Assembly: GCA_037974665.1 (NCBI GenBank) | Contig: CM075771.1 | Coordinates: 17,457,425 to 17,521,424, forward strand | From: Ehretia macrophylla | Taxonomy: Eukaryota; Streptophyta; Magnoliopsida; Boraginales; Ehretiaceae | Length of the DNA stretch: 64,000 nucleotides | Direction: 5' to 3' | Part shown: positions 1 to 9,303 of the stretch, in pieces | Layout of the letters: each line of letters starts with the position of its first letter | How positions within the stretch are numbered: position 1 is the first letter of the stretch | Translations under genes and position numbers: made by a program | The notes under the pieces: generated by a model | Seen by the model: only the letters and a program-made list of their open reading frames with translations | Database searches by the model: none | Told to the model about the DNA's origin: nothing

Positions 1-1215
1 TAGCTTGCTCGGTTTTGCCTATTTTCGGAGCTAAAAATTGAACGTTTTCATCAGTTTCGGGACACTTTTCTTCTTTTGCGCTATTTTTTCGTCCCAGATC
101 ATACATCGTGAGCCTTGAAAAGGACGACAACCTAATCCATCACATTTCTATAACTGAATCCTACGCCACGTTGAGCAAGATAACTTCACTTCACGTAGAG
201 GCTTGGCTCGCAAACCGAGGGCGTGGGGCTTAGGACCAGGTCTCCATCGCTCCGGTGCCCTTAACTTTTGATCTGTAAGGAGTAACGCGGCCCACATCAT
301 ACCGTTGGAAAGTTCTCCGAGAGCTCTACGACTGGGGCAGCAAGCTTGCTCGGTTGCGCCTATTTTCAGAGCTCAAAATCAAACATTTTCATTAGTTTCT
401 GGGCACTTTTCTTCTTTTGCTCTATTTTTTTCATCCCGGATCGCACGTTGTCGGCCGCGAAAAAGACGACAACCTAATCAATTACATTTCTATTACCGAA
501 TAACACTCCACCTTGGGCAAGACAACTTCACGTCACGTAGAGGCTGGGCGCACAAACTGAGGGCGTAGGGCTTTGGAACAGGTCTCCGTCGCTCTGGTGC
601 CCATAACTTTTCATCTGTAAGGAGTTACGCGGCGCACAACATACCGTTGGAAAGCTCATCGAGAGCTCTACGATGGGGGCAACAAGCCTGCTCGGCTGTG
701 CCTATTTTCGGAGCCCAAAATCAAAGTTTTCATCAGTTTCTGGACACTTTTCTTCTTTTGCGTTGTTTTACCGTCCCGTATCGTACGTCGTGAGCCTAAA
801 AAAAGACGACAACCTAATCCACCACATTTCTGTTACCAAATCCTAGGCCATCTTGGGCAAGACAACTTCACTTCACGTAGAGGCTGGGCCCGCAAACCGA
901 GGGCTTAGGGCATTTGACCAGGTCTCTGTCGCTTCGGTGCCCATAACTTTTGATTCGTTAGGAGTTATGCGGCGCACAACATACCGTTGCAAAACTCTCT
1001 GAGAGCTCTATGATAGGGGTAGCAAGGTACCCTTGCTGCGCCTATTTTCGGAGCCCAAAATTGAACATTTTCTTCAGTTTCGGGACCCTTTTCTTCTTTT
1101 GCGCAGTTTTTCTATCCCGGATCGTATGTCGTGAGCCGCGAAAAGGACGAAAACCTAATCCATCACATTTCATTTATCGAATCCCATGCCACCTTGGGCA
1201 AGACAACTTCGCTTC
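1..1215 (+). repeat. 341-bp satellite, block A
   Basis: About 3.6 head-to-tail copies of a tandem repeat. The landmark GTAAGGAGT and its variants recur near 274, 615 and 957, giving a period of 341-342 bp. The block ends inside a monomer at CTTCGCTTC, where the retrotransposon begins. The window starts in mid-array, so the true left edge is not visible. No coding function is inferred. Confidence 0.97.
1211..1215. repeat. Target-site duplication GCTTC, left copy
   Basis: GCTTC lies directly before the LTR terminus TGTCACG. The matching GCTTC is at 14404-14408, beyond the far end of the same element. A 5-bp duplication is the Ty3/gypsy norm. GCTTC also occurs in every satellite monomer, so the match on the right may be fortuitous, because that LTR end is truncated. 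Confidence 0.7.
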
Positions 1216-1719
1216 TGTCACGACCCAACCCGGCCTATAAGGTTATACTAGGGTGTGATCTAAACATTCAAGTCTCGTCTCGTACTTAATCGTTCATGAA
1301 AATTTAACACGTAATGTTTAGCCTAAACTCCATAATTTTTTGGAAAACCGGCAGCATAACGGCTGTAATTGGGCTCTTGGTTCGACCTAATCCTCTAAAT
1401 GCCTCAAATTTTCCAATCTCAATTTCATTTCCAACTAGGATTAATATTTACCATCAATTGAAACGCCTATTAAATATATGTCACGTTTGATTAATAACCT
1501 AGCATGATACTATGTCTCGTTTGTTTGTTAATCCTCGTTATAAAGTACTTGTTGATCTTAGATTAATAGCGAGTACCTACTTAAGATTGGATAGGTTCAT
1601 TTACTTAGTCCTTACATGTTACGTCATAATCCTATGATAGATACTAGCAGTAATAATAGCAAAACGATCAGAGTAGTGTCTAGTGTCTGTCTAGTTAATA
1701 TCAGTACAAACCAAAATTA

Positions 1720-1742
1720 GACCCCAAATTACAACGGGGGTC
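1720..1742 (-). other. LTR stem-loop, host 3' LTR copy
   Basis: GACCCC and GGGGGTC form a perfect short stem around an AT-rich loop of about 10 nt. It lies about 100 nt downstream of the stop codon of the acidic LTR reading frame. The same element is at 12953-12975, 31607-31629 and 43554-43576, and in weakened form at 6373-6393. Confidence 0.55.
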
Positions 1743-1842
1743 TTTTACATTACAAACATTGAACAACATAAAAAGAAATGGTCTTCAAGTAGCATAGTGT
1801 TCACAAATAGCCATAATCACGCAAAACACATAGGACAGGCAA

Positions 1843-2120
1843 TCACTCCAAGGAATCATCGTTAGGCACATCGTCCTCAGGTACTTGTTCTTGATCTTCT
1901 TCACCTAAGATGATAAAAGAGGGTGAGTCCTTATGAACTCAGCGAGGGGGAACGAGAAATAGGTTTTGAAACTCATTTTCCGGTTCAACTTATGAAAATC
2001 CTTTTGCAAGCATGAATATAACACAATTAAGTACATAACAATAATATAAAGTAAATGAACACAATTACCAGTCTTTCCTCCCCGAGGTCCTTTAGGAACC
2101 AAGCGAGAGTACTTATACAT
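1843..2120 (-). other. Putative split reading frame in LTR (host 3' LTR copy)
   Basis: On the LTR sense strand an ATG at 2120-2118 opens a 52-nt stretch to 2069 (starts MYKYS, ends GGKT). It is followed by GT at 2068-2067, an AT-rich interval of 164 nt, and AG at 1906-1905. From 1904 a 62-nt stretch in the compatible phase encodes an acidic tail (begins EEDQEQ, ends DSLE) and stops at 1845-1843. A pyrimidine-rich run precedes the AG and a YTNAY-like CTCAC lies about 20 nt upstream of it. Splicing is inferred from sequence only. I do not recognise the product. The alternative is a conserved noncoding LTR segment. Confidence 0.4.
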
Positions 2121-3024
2121 ATAGAAAAAGGATACGGTGAGCTTTTGCTCTCAGTTGTTGCGGCCGACTTCAAATCATCCCCTTAACACGCCAAGTGGGT
2201 GTACTCCGGATGTACCCCGAAATCCTACGACCCAACTCTCCGAGGAAGTCTAGCCCTCAAGCAAGAGAGGGAATTGGACAATGGTAGTCACGGTTGCACC
2301 GGCAAGCCCGATGCCGCCCGGTGTGCAGGGACGCTACCACGCCAGAATGAAAGGTTGCAACCTTGTATGCAATGCACATTATGACATTTATTATATCACA
2401 TTAGGAGGACAACAAAGTAGGTTGCCTCCAGACAGTCATAAGATTGCACATTGACAAGTAAACAAGCGAGGCACGAATAGACAAGTAATTTCACTTGAAA
2501 AGCATATGGAGTTATATGAACATTAAACGGGCAGCCACATGTAATGCACGTAAATCAGGTCATATAACTCATTTCAACGTCCACGTAATCAAATAATAAG
2601 GTTATTCAACATGCAACAACAATCTACGTGGTTCGGATAAAAGAAAGGCCTATTTGTCAACATGCAACGAATCAAAATCACATTTAGGGCTATAAGGCAA
2701 CTAGGAGCAGCCTACTAAACATATAATTACACTCAATATTCAAAGGATCAACACTTAGCAAGTTCGCCTAGTCACTAGGGTTTCCATTTCGTGCTTACCC
2801 GTGCGATTAAGCCCCAAGTCAACTCAAAGTCAATCTCAAGCCATACATCAATTAATTCAAAAATCCCCAAGTATTCAAAACAGTCCACACAACATCCCAA
2901 AGCCACAATCCCAAGAATTAATTCAACAAGAGAAGTTACAACAATTTTTCTAAGCATAACACTAAGTGAAACCCTTACTGCAATAGGTTGTTTTCTCACA
3001 ATCATAAAGACAAGCAAACAATCT

Positions 3025-3029
3025 CCAAT
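3025..3029. repeat. Target-site duplication CCAAT, left copy
   Basis: CCAAT precedes TGTGAGGCCC. The matching CCAAT is at 6907-6911 directly after GGCGTGACA. It proves that 3030-6906 inserted as a unit into the older LTR. Confidence 0.92.
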
Positions 3030-3041
3030 TGTGAGGCCCGA

Positions 3042-3495
3042 TCCCGAATAATGTGTGTTACCTTGATTTATGTGCCATAGACCCCTAATTATATGACCGA
3101 CCTTGGATTACGTGTCATGTCTTTGTTTTCGTGCATACCTCGTCATACGTGCCTTGACCTAGAATAGTGTGCCCTAATCCTAGACTCACGTGCGGTACCT
3201 AGAAATACGTGCCCTGACCTCGATATACGTGCGTTACCTCATTTCGTGTGCCTTAACCTTGAACTGCGTGCCTTAACCTAGGTTTAAGAGTCGTGTCTTG
3301 AATTACGTGCATTACATTGAATTACGTGCCTTATTTTGGTCTACGTTCATTCACATAGGGTTGCGTGCGTTAGCATTAGAATCCGTGCACTTATCTTGAA
3401 GTATATGCCTTAGTCTTGAAATAAGTGCTGTACCTCGTAGTTCGTGTCTTACCTCGTAGTTCGTGTCCTAGACCTAGGAATCCGTGCCACCACGT
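3042..3495 (+). repeat. ACGTG-rich minisatellite at the start of the LTR
   Basis: Imperfect tandem units of about 19-21 bp, each with a core like ACGTGCCTTGACCTAG, are repeated some twenty times. It lies at the very start of the LTR in sense orientation, the U3 position. ACGTG is the core of plant G-box/ABRE elements bound by bZIP and bHLH factors, so an enhancer role is possible but only inferred. Shorter or longer versions are at 8436-8660, 34437-34665 and 46305-46765. Confidence 0.75.
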
Positions 3496-3816
3496 TAATC
3501 AATAAAGAATCCTACACAAAGCACAAGACAATAAAATAATCCTACACAATCCATTAACTATTATTATAATCCTAATTCAAATCTCTACAAAATTCACTAA
3601 CACCTAAATATTATATTTTAAAGTCACTACAAGACAAAATCTCACAAACTTCTAAACATATCCTATATTCTATTCCACCTAAAATCCCTAAATACCCAAC
3701 ATTCTCTTACACACATGTTAAAACAATTCAAAAGATGACACAAAATCAGATTTTTGCATGCATGTTTAATTCAAAATGATTCTAAACAAGTCATGACACA
3801 AAAACACTTATCAATG

Positions 3817-3827
3817 TATAAAAAATT
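3817..3827 (+). promoter_or_regulatory. Candidate TATA box of the LTR promoter
   Basis: TATAAAAAATT on the LTR sense strand, about 160 bp before a CT-rich stretch of the kind found in plant 5' leaders. The other full LTR copies have CATAAAAA or an A-run at the same place (about 8140-8131, 34150-34140 and 46098-46090 on the minus strand), so this is only a candidate. Confidence 0.3.
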
Positions 3828-3984
3828 GCCCAAAACCACCTCAATTTCCTCTCATTTTCGACCAAACCACTCATGGCCCATGCTAACATTTCAAATTCCA
3901 CCTTGAAGACACAAAAATTCAGATTTGGAAGCCCAAGGCCGACATGCTCCTCAAACTTGCAAAAGGCTTCATTTCTTTGCCATT

Positions 3985-4045
3985 TCTTCATTTCTCTTCA
4001 TTCTTTTCTCTCACTTCCCTCTCATTTCCTCTCTCCATTTCGGTT
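3985..4045 (+). repeat. CT-rich low-complexity tract in LTR
   Basis: Pyrimidine-rich run of TCTC and TTCC blocks on the sense strand. The counterpart in the other copies is a GA-rich run on the plus strand at about 7912-7973, 33913-33972 and 45866-45936. It follows the candidate TATA box and may be a Y-patch or leader element. Confidence 0.6.
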
Positions 4046-5533
4046 TTGGCTGAGTTCTCCACCTCCATAGCTTATCTTCTTTACACCATAGCTAAACAAA
4101 GCAAGCCATAAGCAAAGGACCTCAACCGAGCTAGCTAGGAAGTGAAAATCTCACATGCATGTACATTGAAGACCTCTATTCGGCCTAGGTGAGTTTTCTT
4201 GGCTTCCATTTCTTTTCTTCTTGTTCTAACCTCATGCATGTGCTAAGAGATTGATCACTAGGCTAGGAAAAATAGAGAAACCAAGTTGGAATCTCGGCTA
4301 AGCAAGAAGAAGAAGAGATTTGAAGCTTCAACAAGTTTTTGTGCATCTTTGTGGTTGATTGCTAAGGTGAGGGTTAAAACCTTTTGAAAACTCTTCAAAA
4401 TTTCACATGCATGCTCATGAATGTGTGTATTTCCTTCTGTACTTGAGATATATGGTCGTTCATAAGCTTAAACAACCATGCATGGCAAGATCTTGGCTTG
4501 AAAATGATGCTAGGTGAAGTCGAAATGGATGACAGCTCTCTGACCAGTCTGTTCGAGGTAAGTTTAGCTAAGAAAATGATGTTTAAAATTCTTGAAAATT
4601 GGTGGGTGACTATTTTGGACAGTTTTGAACATTTTTCCTAGAAATAGGCCGAAGCTAATTTTTACTCTAAAGTCCTCAAAATGGAAAATCATTAAAATGT
4701 GACCAAATCTGGAAATCTGGAAAAATGAATCAGGTTTTGGCAGATGCACTGACCTTGTGGAACGAACCATATTTGACCTAGTAAATGTTGTCCAAAATGC
4801 ATGAGATTTGGTGTGCTGCTATATTTTTCAGTTCTGGAAATTTTGTCAGAAATGGACCAAAGCTAAAACTGACCCTAAGGACCTCAAAAATGTCAATTTC
4901 TGAAAAGTGTGCAAATCTGGACAGTTTTGTGCTACCTCATTGTTTCGGCTATAACTAATGATTATGAACTCCAATTGATGCAAGGTTTGTTTCTGATTTT
5001 ATTTACCTTCTTAAGCTTTAATATGACATCTTATTCACTGAATTTTCAGATTGTTTGATTATCCTATTGATTGTGAGAAAACAGCCTATTGCAGTAAAGG
5101 TTTCATTTAGTTACATGCATGGAAAATTGTTGTAACCTCTCTTGTGGTACTAATTATGTGGAAATGTGGTGTTGGGATGTTGTGTGGACTGTTTTGAATG
5201 TTTGAGGATGTTGAATTAAATGATGTATGGTTTGAGATTGACTTTGAGTTGGGTTGAGGCTCAAATTGCACGAATATACATGAAATGGAAGCCCTAATGA
5301 CTAGGTAGTCTTGCTAAGTGTTGATCATTTGGATATTGTGTGGAAATTATATGCTTAGTGGGCTGCCCGTAAATGTCTTATAACTTCAAATGTGATTTTG
5401 ACCATTGCATGTTGAATAATCTTATCACTTGATCATGTGGGCTTCGTAATGAGTTATATGGCCTGTTTTACATGTGTTACATGGCTGCCCGTTTAATTTT
5501 CATATAACTCTATATGCCTTTCAAGTGAAATTT

Positions 5534-5728
5534 CCTGTCTTATCGTGCCCTGCTTGTTTACCTGTCAATGTGCAATCTTATGACTGTCCGGAGGCAACCT
5601 ACTTTGTTGTCCTCCTACTGTGATATATTACCTGTTTTATCGTGCCCTGCCTGTTTACTTGGTCAATGTGCAATCTTATGACTGTCCGGAGGCAACCTAC
5701 TTTGTTGTCCTCCTACTGTGATATATTA
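5534..5728 (+). repeat. 97-bp tandem duplication inside the nested solo LTR
   Basis: Copy 1 is 5534-5630 and copy 2 is 5631-5728, both starting CCTGT and containing the phrase ACTGTCCGGAGGCAACC. The other four LTR copies have this segment once. It therefore arose in this copy or its immediate source. Confidence 0.9.
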
Positions 5729-5738
5729 CCTGTCATGA

Positions 5739-5951
5739 ATGTGCATTGCATACAAGGTTGCAACCTTTCCTGTTGGCATGGTAGCGATCACGCACACCGG
5801 GCGGCATCGGGCTTGCCGGTGCACCCGTGACTACCATGGTCCCATTCCCTCTCTCGCTTGGGGGCTAGACTTCCTCGGAGAGTTGGGTCGTAGGATTTCG
5901 GGGTACATCCGGAGTACACCCACCTGGCGTGTTTTGGGGAATGATTTGAAG
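5739..5951 (+). other. GC-rich LTR reading frame (nested LTR copy)
   Basis: Open frame beginning MCIAYK and containing GLDFLGELG and YIRSTPTW. The equivalent frame is 69 codons in three other copies (13609-13400, 32263-32054 and 44211-44002 on the minus strand). Here one extra base near 5933-5943 abolishes the usual stop, and the frame runs to 6131. The block is noticeably more GC-rich than the surrounding LTR. I see no known domain. It may be a structured or regulatory LTR segment rather than a gene. Confidence 0.3.
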
Positions 5952-6016
5952 TCGGCCGCAACAACTGATCCTGGAACTGACCTGAGAGCAAAAGCTCACT
6001 GTATCCTTTTTACTGT

Positions 6017-6277
6017 GTGTATAAGTACTCTTGCTTGGTTCCTAGAGAACCTCGGGGAGGAAAGACTGGTATTTCTGTTCCTTTACTTGATTTTACTGTT
6101 ATATTCATGTTTGAAAAAGGGATTTTCATAAATTGAACCGGAAAATGAGTTTCAAAACGTATTTCTCGTTCCCCCTCGCTGAGTTCATAAGGACTCACCC
6201 TCTTTTTTATCACAGGTGAAGAAGAACAGGTACAGGTACCCGAGGACAACGTGCCTATCGATGATTCCTTGGAGTGA
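6017..6277 (+). other. Putative split reading frame in LTR (nested solo LTR copy)
   Basis: Upstream part 6017-6068 (52 nt, GTG where other copies have ATG, then YKYS). GT is at 6069-6070, then a 147-nt AT-rich interval, and AG at 6214-6215. The downstream part is 6216-6277 (62 nt, acidic, ends DDSLE and stop TGA). Exon-like lengths equal those of the other four copies, although the interval is 17 nt shorter than in the longest copies. Confidence 0.4.
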
Positions 6278-6372
6278 TTGTCTGTCCCTACGTGCTTTTG
6301 TGCTTTGCCTGAAAGTGGTTGCTATATGGATGTTGTGTTTGATTGCAAACTACTCATTTCATTGATATAAAT

Positions 6373-6393
6373 GACCCCGTTGTAATTTGGGTC
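6373..6393 (+). other. LTR stem-loop, weakened copy
   Basis: GACCCC followed by GGGTC after an AT-rich loop. One arm has lost a base pair compared with the copies at 1720, 12953, 31607 and 43554. Confidence 0.4.
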
Positions 6394-6906
6394 TAATTCT
6401 GGGATTGTACTATTTATAACCAGACGAACTTTTATTTGGTTGTTTGCTTTCGTTTTCTTAATTAGTAGTTATCGTAGGCATTCAAACCACTAGATGAACA
6501 ATCAACTAAGTTAATTCTATCTAATTTCACTTAGGTGCTCATTTGCAAACTAAAGGATAATAGGTACTTGCATGATAGGAAATTGACAAATAAACGAGAC
6601 ATAGTTATCATGTTAGGCTTATAACCAAACAAGACTTTCAAGATAAACTAGTAGGCAAATCGGTTGGTGACAAATAGGAGTCCTTAATGGAATTGGATTA
6701 ATGATTGGAATAATTGAGGCGTCTAGAGAATTAGGTCAAACCAAAGAGCCCAATTACAGCCGTTATGCTGCCGGTTTTCCAGAAAACTTTGGAGTTTAAA
6801 CTAAAATGATAAGTGTTAAATCTTCATAACGGTTAAGAATGTGACAGGTCCTGAACGTTTAGGTCACACCCTAGTCTAACCTTATAGGCCAAGTTGGGGC
6901 GTGACA

Positions 6907-6911
6907 CCAAT
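6907..6911. repeat. Target-site duplication CCAAT, right copy
   Basis: Directly follows the LTR end TGACA at 6906 and repeats 3025-3029. Confidence 0.92.
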
Positions 6912-8667
6912 TCTAGTGAATAAGATTTCAAATTAAAGCTTAAGAAGTGAACTAAAATCAGAAACAAACCTTGCATCATTTGAAGTTCGAGGTCAATAGT
7001 TATAGCCAAAACAGTGGGATTGCACAAAACTGTCCAGATTTGCACACATTTCGATAATTTTCGTTTTTGAGGTCCTTAGGGTCAGATTTAGCCTTAGTCC
7101 ATTTCTGACACAAATGTCCAGAACTGAAAAACCTAGCATCAAACCAAATTTCATTCATTTTGGACATCATTTACTAAGTCAAAACTGGTTCGTTCCACAA
7201 GGTCAGTGCATCTGCCAAAACCTGCTTCATTTTTCCAGACTTCCAGATTTGGACACATTTTAATGATTTGCCATTTTGAGGACCTTAGAATCAAAATTAG
7301 CTTTTTCCTATTTCTGTGAAAAATGTTTAAAACTGGAAAAACTAGTTACCTACCGATTTTTATGCATTTTCAACATCATTTTCCTAGCCAAACTCACCTC
7401 GAAACAACAAGACAGAGAGCTGTCACCAAACCCGATTTCATCTATCATCATCTTCAAGCCAAAATCTTGCCATGCATGGTTGTAAAAGCTTATGAACACA
7501 CATATAACTCAAGTGCAGAAGCAAAGACAAACATTTAAGAGCGTGCATGTGGATTTTTGAAGGATTTTCAAGAAGTTTTAGCCCTCACCTTAGCAAATCA
7601 ACAAGAAGATGCACAAAACTTGATGAAGCACAAATTTCTTCTTCTTCCTTGCTTAGCCAAGACACCACCCGATTTCTCTCTATTTTTCCTAGCTTAGTGA
7701 CCAAGTTCTTAGTAGATGCATGTGGTTAGAACAAGAAGAAAAGAAATGGAAGCTAGCAAACTCACCAAGGCTGAAATGGTTGTTCAAAAAGCTTGCATGT
7801 GTGATTCTTGAATCCTAGCTAGCTTGGGCGAGTTTCTTTGCTTGTTGCTTGTCTTGATTAACTATGGTGTGATGAAGATGAGCTATGAGGTGAAGGAACT
7901 CAGCCAAGGCCGAGAGAGAGAGAGAAGAATGAGAGGGAGAGAGAGAAATGTGAGAAGAAAATGAGAGAAATGAAAAAAAATAGAAGCCTTGCAATTGATG
8001 AAGCATATTCGGCCTTGGGCAGCAAAAATTCAGCTTTTTTGTGTCTTCAAGATGTATTTTGGAATTCCTAGCATGGGCAAGGAGTAGTTGGTCACGAATT
8101 GGAAGCTTCTGCAAAGGTTTTTGAGCTAATTTTTTATGCATTTGTGTCATAGAGTTGTCATAAGTTGTCTGGAATTAAATTGAATTGAGCAAGCAAGCAC
8201 AAAACTCATGTGGTGGTCGGCCAAGGCTATAAAAAATCTGATTTTGTATCATCTTTTGAGCATTATTTAATTGTGTGTTGAAAGTGCAAAAAGAATAAGG
8301 AATAAAGAATAAGGAATGTCTAGCTTTTTGTGAGATTTTGTCTTCTAGTGGGTTGAATTAGTAATTTAATAATAGTTAGTGGATTTTGTAGGATTAATTA
8401 ATGACCTAGTGCTTCGTGCAAGATGCTTTCCTGATTAGCGTGAGGGCACGCTTTCCTAAGTCTAGGGCACGCACTATGAGGTAGGACATGAACTACGAGA
8501 CGAATGCACGTTTTTCTAGTAAATGCACGCAACCCTAAACGAATGCACGTAATTCAATGCATGGCACACAAAACGAACACAATTCTTAAACCTAGGTCAA
8601 GGCGCGCAAATCTAGATTAGGGCACACGAAACGAGGTATCGCACGCAAATTGAGGTCGGGCCTCACA
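6912..8667 (-). mobile_element. 3' LTR of the gypsy element, proximal part (U3 side)
   Basis: The host LTR resumes here after the nested insertion, reading TCTAGTGAATAAGATTTC as in the uninterrupted copies. It ends at 8667 with CCTCACA, which on the minus strand is the LTR start TGTGAGG abutting the polypurine tract. It contains the GA-rich tract (7912-7973) and the short form of the ACGTG minisatellite (8436-8660). Confidence 0.92.
8436..8660 (-). repeat. ACGTG-type minisatellite, short form (host 3' LTR)
   Basis: On the plus strand it reads as repeated GGCACGC / TGCACGTA units every 19-21 bp. It is about half as long as the arrays at 3042-3495 and 46305-46765. Confidence 0.65.
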
Positions 8668-8680
8668 TCCTCCCTTCCTT
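8668..8680 (-). other. Polypurine tract
   Basis: On the minus strand AAGGAAGGGAGGA runs directly into the LTR start TGTGAGG. This is the plus-strand DNA priming site of the retrotransposon and fixes the inner border of the 3' LTR. The upstream context GGGACGAAATT is typical of Tekay/Del elements. Confidence 0.9.
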
Positions 8681-8707
8681 AAAAGAATTTCGTCCCGAAA
8701 TTCAATA

Positions 8708-9303
8708 TTACCTTTGAAATAAAGCTGGATATTGCTGCTCCATCTGGTCTCGCCTTTCCCACATTGCTTCTTCAATTCCATGATGATTCCACAGCACTTT
8801 CACCATCGGTATAGTTTTGTTGCGCAACTCTCGAACTTGCTGGTCTAGGATCCGAATGGACTTCTCCTCATAAGATAAGTTCTCCCGAAGCTGCAACGGC
8901 TCTGGCTCCAAGATATGCGACGGATCAGGATGATACTTCTGCAGCATTGAAACATGAAAGACGTCGTGAATATTGGAGAGGTTTTGGGGTAGTGCCAAGC
9001 GATACGCCAACTTGCCAACCTTCTCAATTACCTCAAATGGTCCTACAAACCTCGGGCTCAACTTTTCACCCTTGCCGTGTTTAATTAGTCCCCTCCGAGG
9101 TGATATCTTCAAGACACCTTGTCGCCGACCTCAAACTCTAGGCTCTGTCTCCGTCGGTATGCATAACTCTTCTGCTTGCTTTGGACGGTAAGCATCCGTT
9201 TCCGGATGAGGTGGATATTATCAACAGTCTTCATAAGTTCAGGTAGAAGGGTCGGGTCAAAAGTCTTCGTCTCACCTACTTCATCCCAGTAAATTGGGGA
9301 TCA
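8708..9303 (-). pseudogene. pol 3' end: integrase C-terminal domain and chromodomain
   Basis: The clear open part runs from 9112 to 8708 (134 codons). It has a GPF/Y module (GPFEVIEKVGKLAYRLALP), the conserved VFHVSML, and a C-terminal chromodomain-like segment (about residues 86-134, with IPMVKVLWNHH and EEAMWERR) before the stop. Chromodomains of this class are known to steer integration to heterochromatin, in agreement with the satellite target. The part between 9303 and 9113 continues the integrase (QSKQKSYA, EFEVGD) but is cut off by a stop TGA at 9303-9301 and a frameshift near 9113. The protein is normally the end of one long polyprotein, so this is a fragment. Confidence 0.9.

Larger units (their letters stand above)
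1216..3029 (-). mobile_element. 3' LTR of the gypsy element, distal part (R/U5 side)
   Basis: This is the sense-strand 3' half of the 3' LTR, beginning on the plus strand with TGTCACGACCC. It is homologous to 12449-14220 (the element's own 5' LTR) and to the matching parts of the solo LTRs at 31096 and 43042. It is interrupted at 3029/3030 by another LTR of the same family and resumes at 6912. The two pieces together make 3570 bp, close to the 3576 bp of the intact solo LTR at 31096. Confidence 0.93.
3030..6906 (+). mobile_element. Nested solo LTR, opposite orientation to its host element
   Basis: A 3877-bp LTR bounded by TG (3030) and CA (6905-6906) and flanked by CCAAT. It has no primer binding site, polypurine tract or coding sequence, so it is a solo LTR. 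It sits antiparallel inside the 3' LTR of the coding copy, which creates a large inverted duplication. It is longer than the 3576-bp copy at 31096 because its ACGTG minisatellite is expanded and it carries a 97-bp tandem duplication (5534-5728). By diagnostic differences (short 147-nt intron-like interval, GTG in place of ATG, an extra segment near 5961-5985) it groups with the LTR at 31096. Confidence 0.93.

Noticed and set aside
2791-3051. Overlapping frames on both strands near 2775-3051 and 13971-14228
   Set aside because: This is LTR sequence common to all copies. The frames differ in length between copies and end at the nested insertion.
5739-6131. 130-codon frame as an independent host gene
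   Set aside because: It lies entirely inside an LTR. Its extra length relative to the other copies comes from a one-base difference near 5933-5943, and it reads into the AT-rich intron-like gap.
1216-6906. Apparent DNA transposon with long terminal inverted repeats (TGTCACG...CGTGACA)
   Set aside because: The inverted arms are explained by an LTR (TSD CCAAT) inserted antiparallel into another LTR of the same family. No transposase is present.
8973-9191. Plus-strand frames opposite gag-pol (for example 8973-9191, 11014-11217, 11787-12059)
   Set aside because: They are antisense shadows of the clearly recognisable minus-strand pol and gag sequence.
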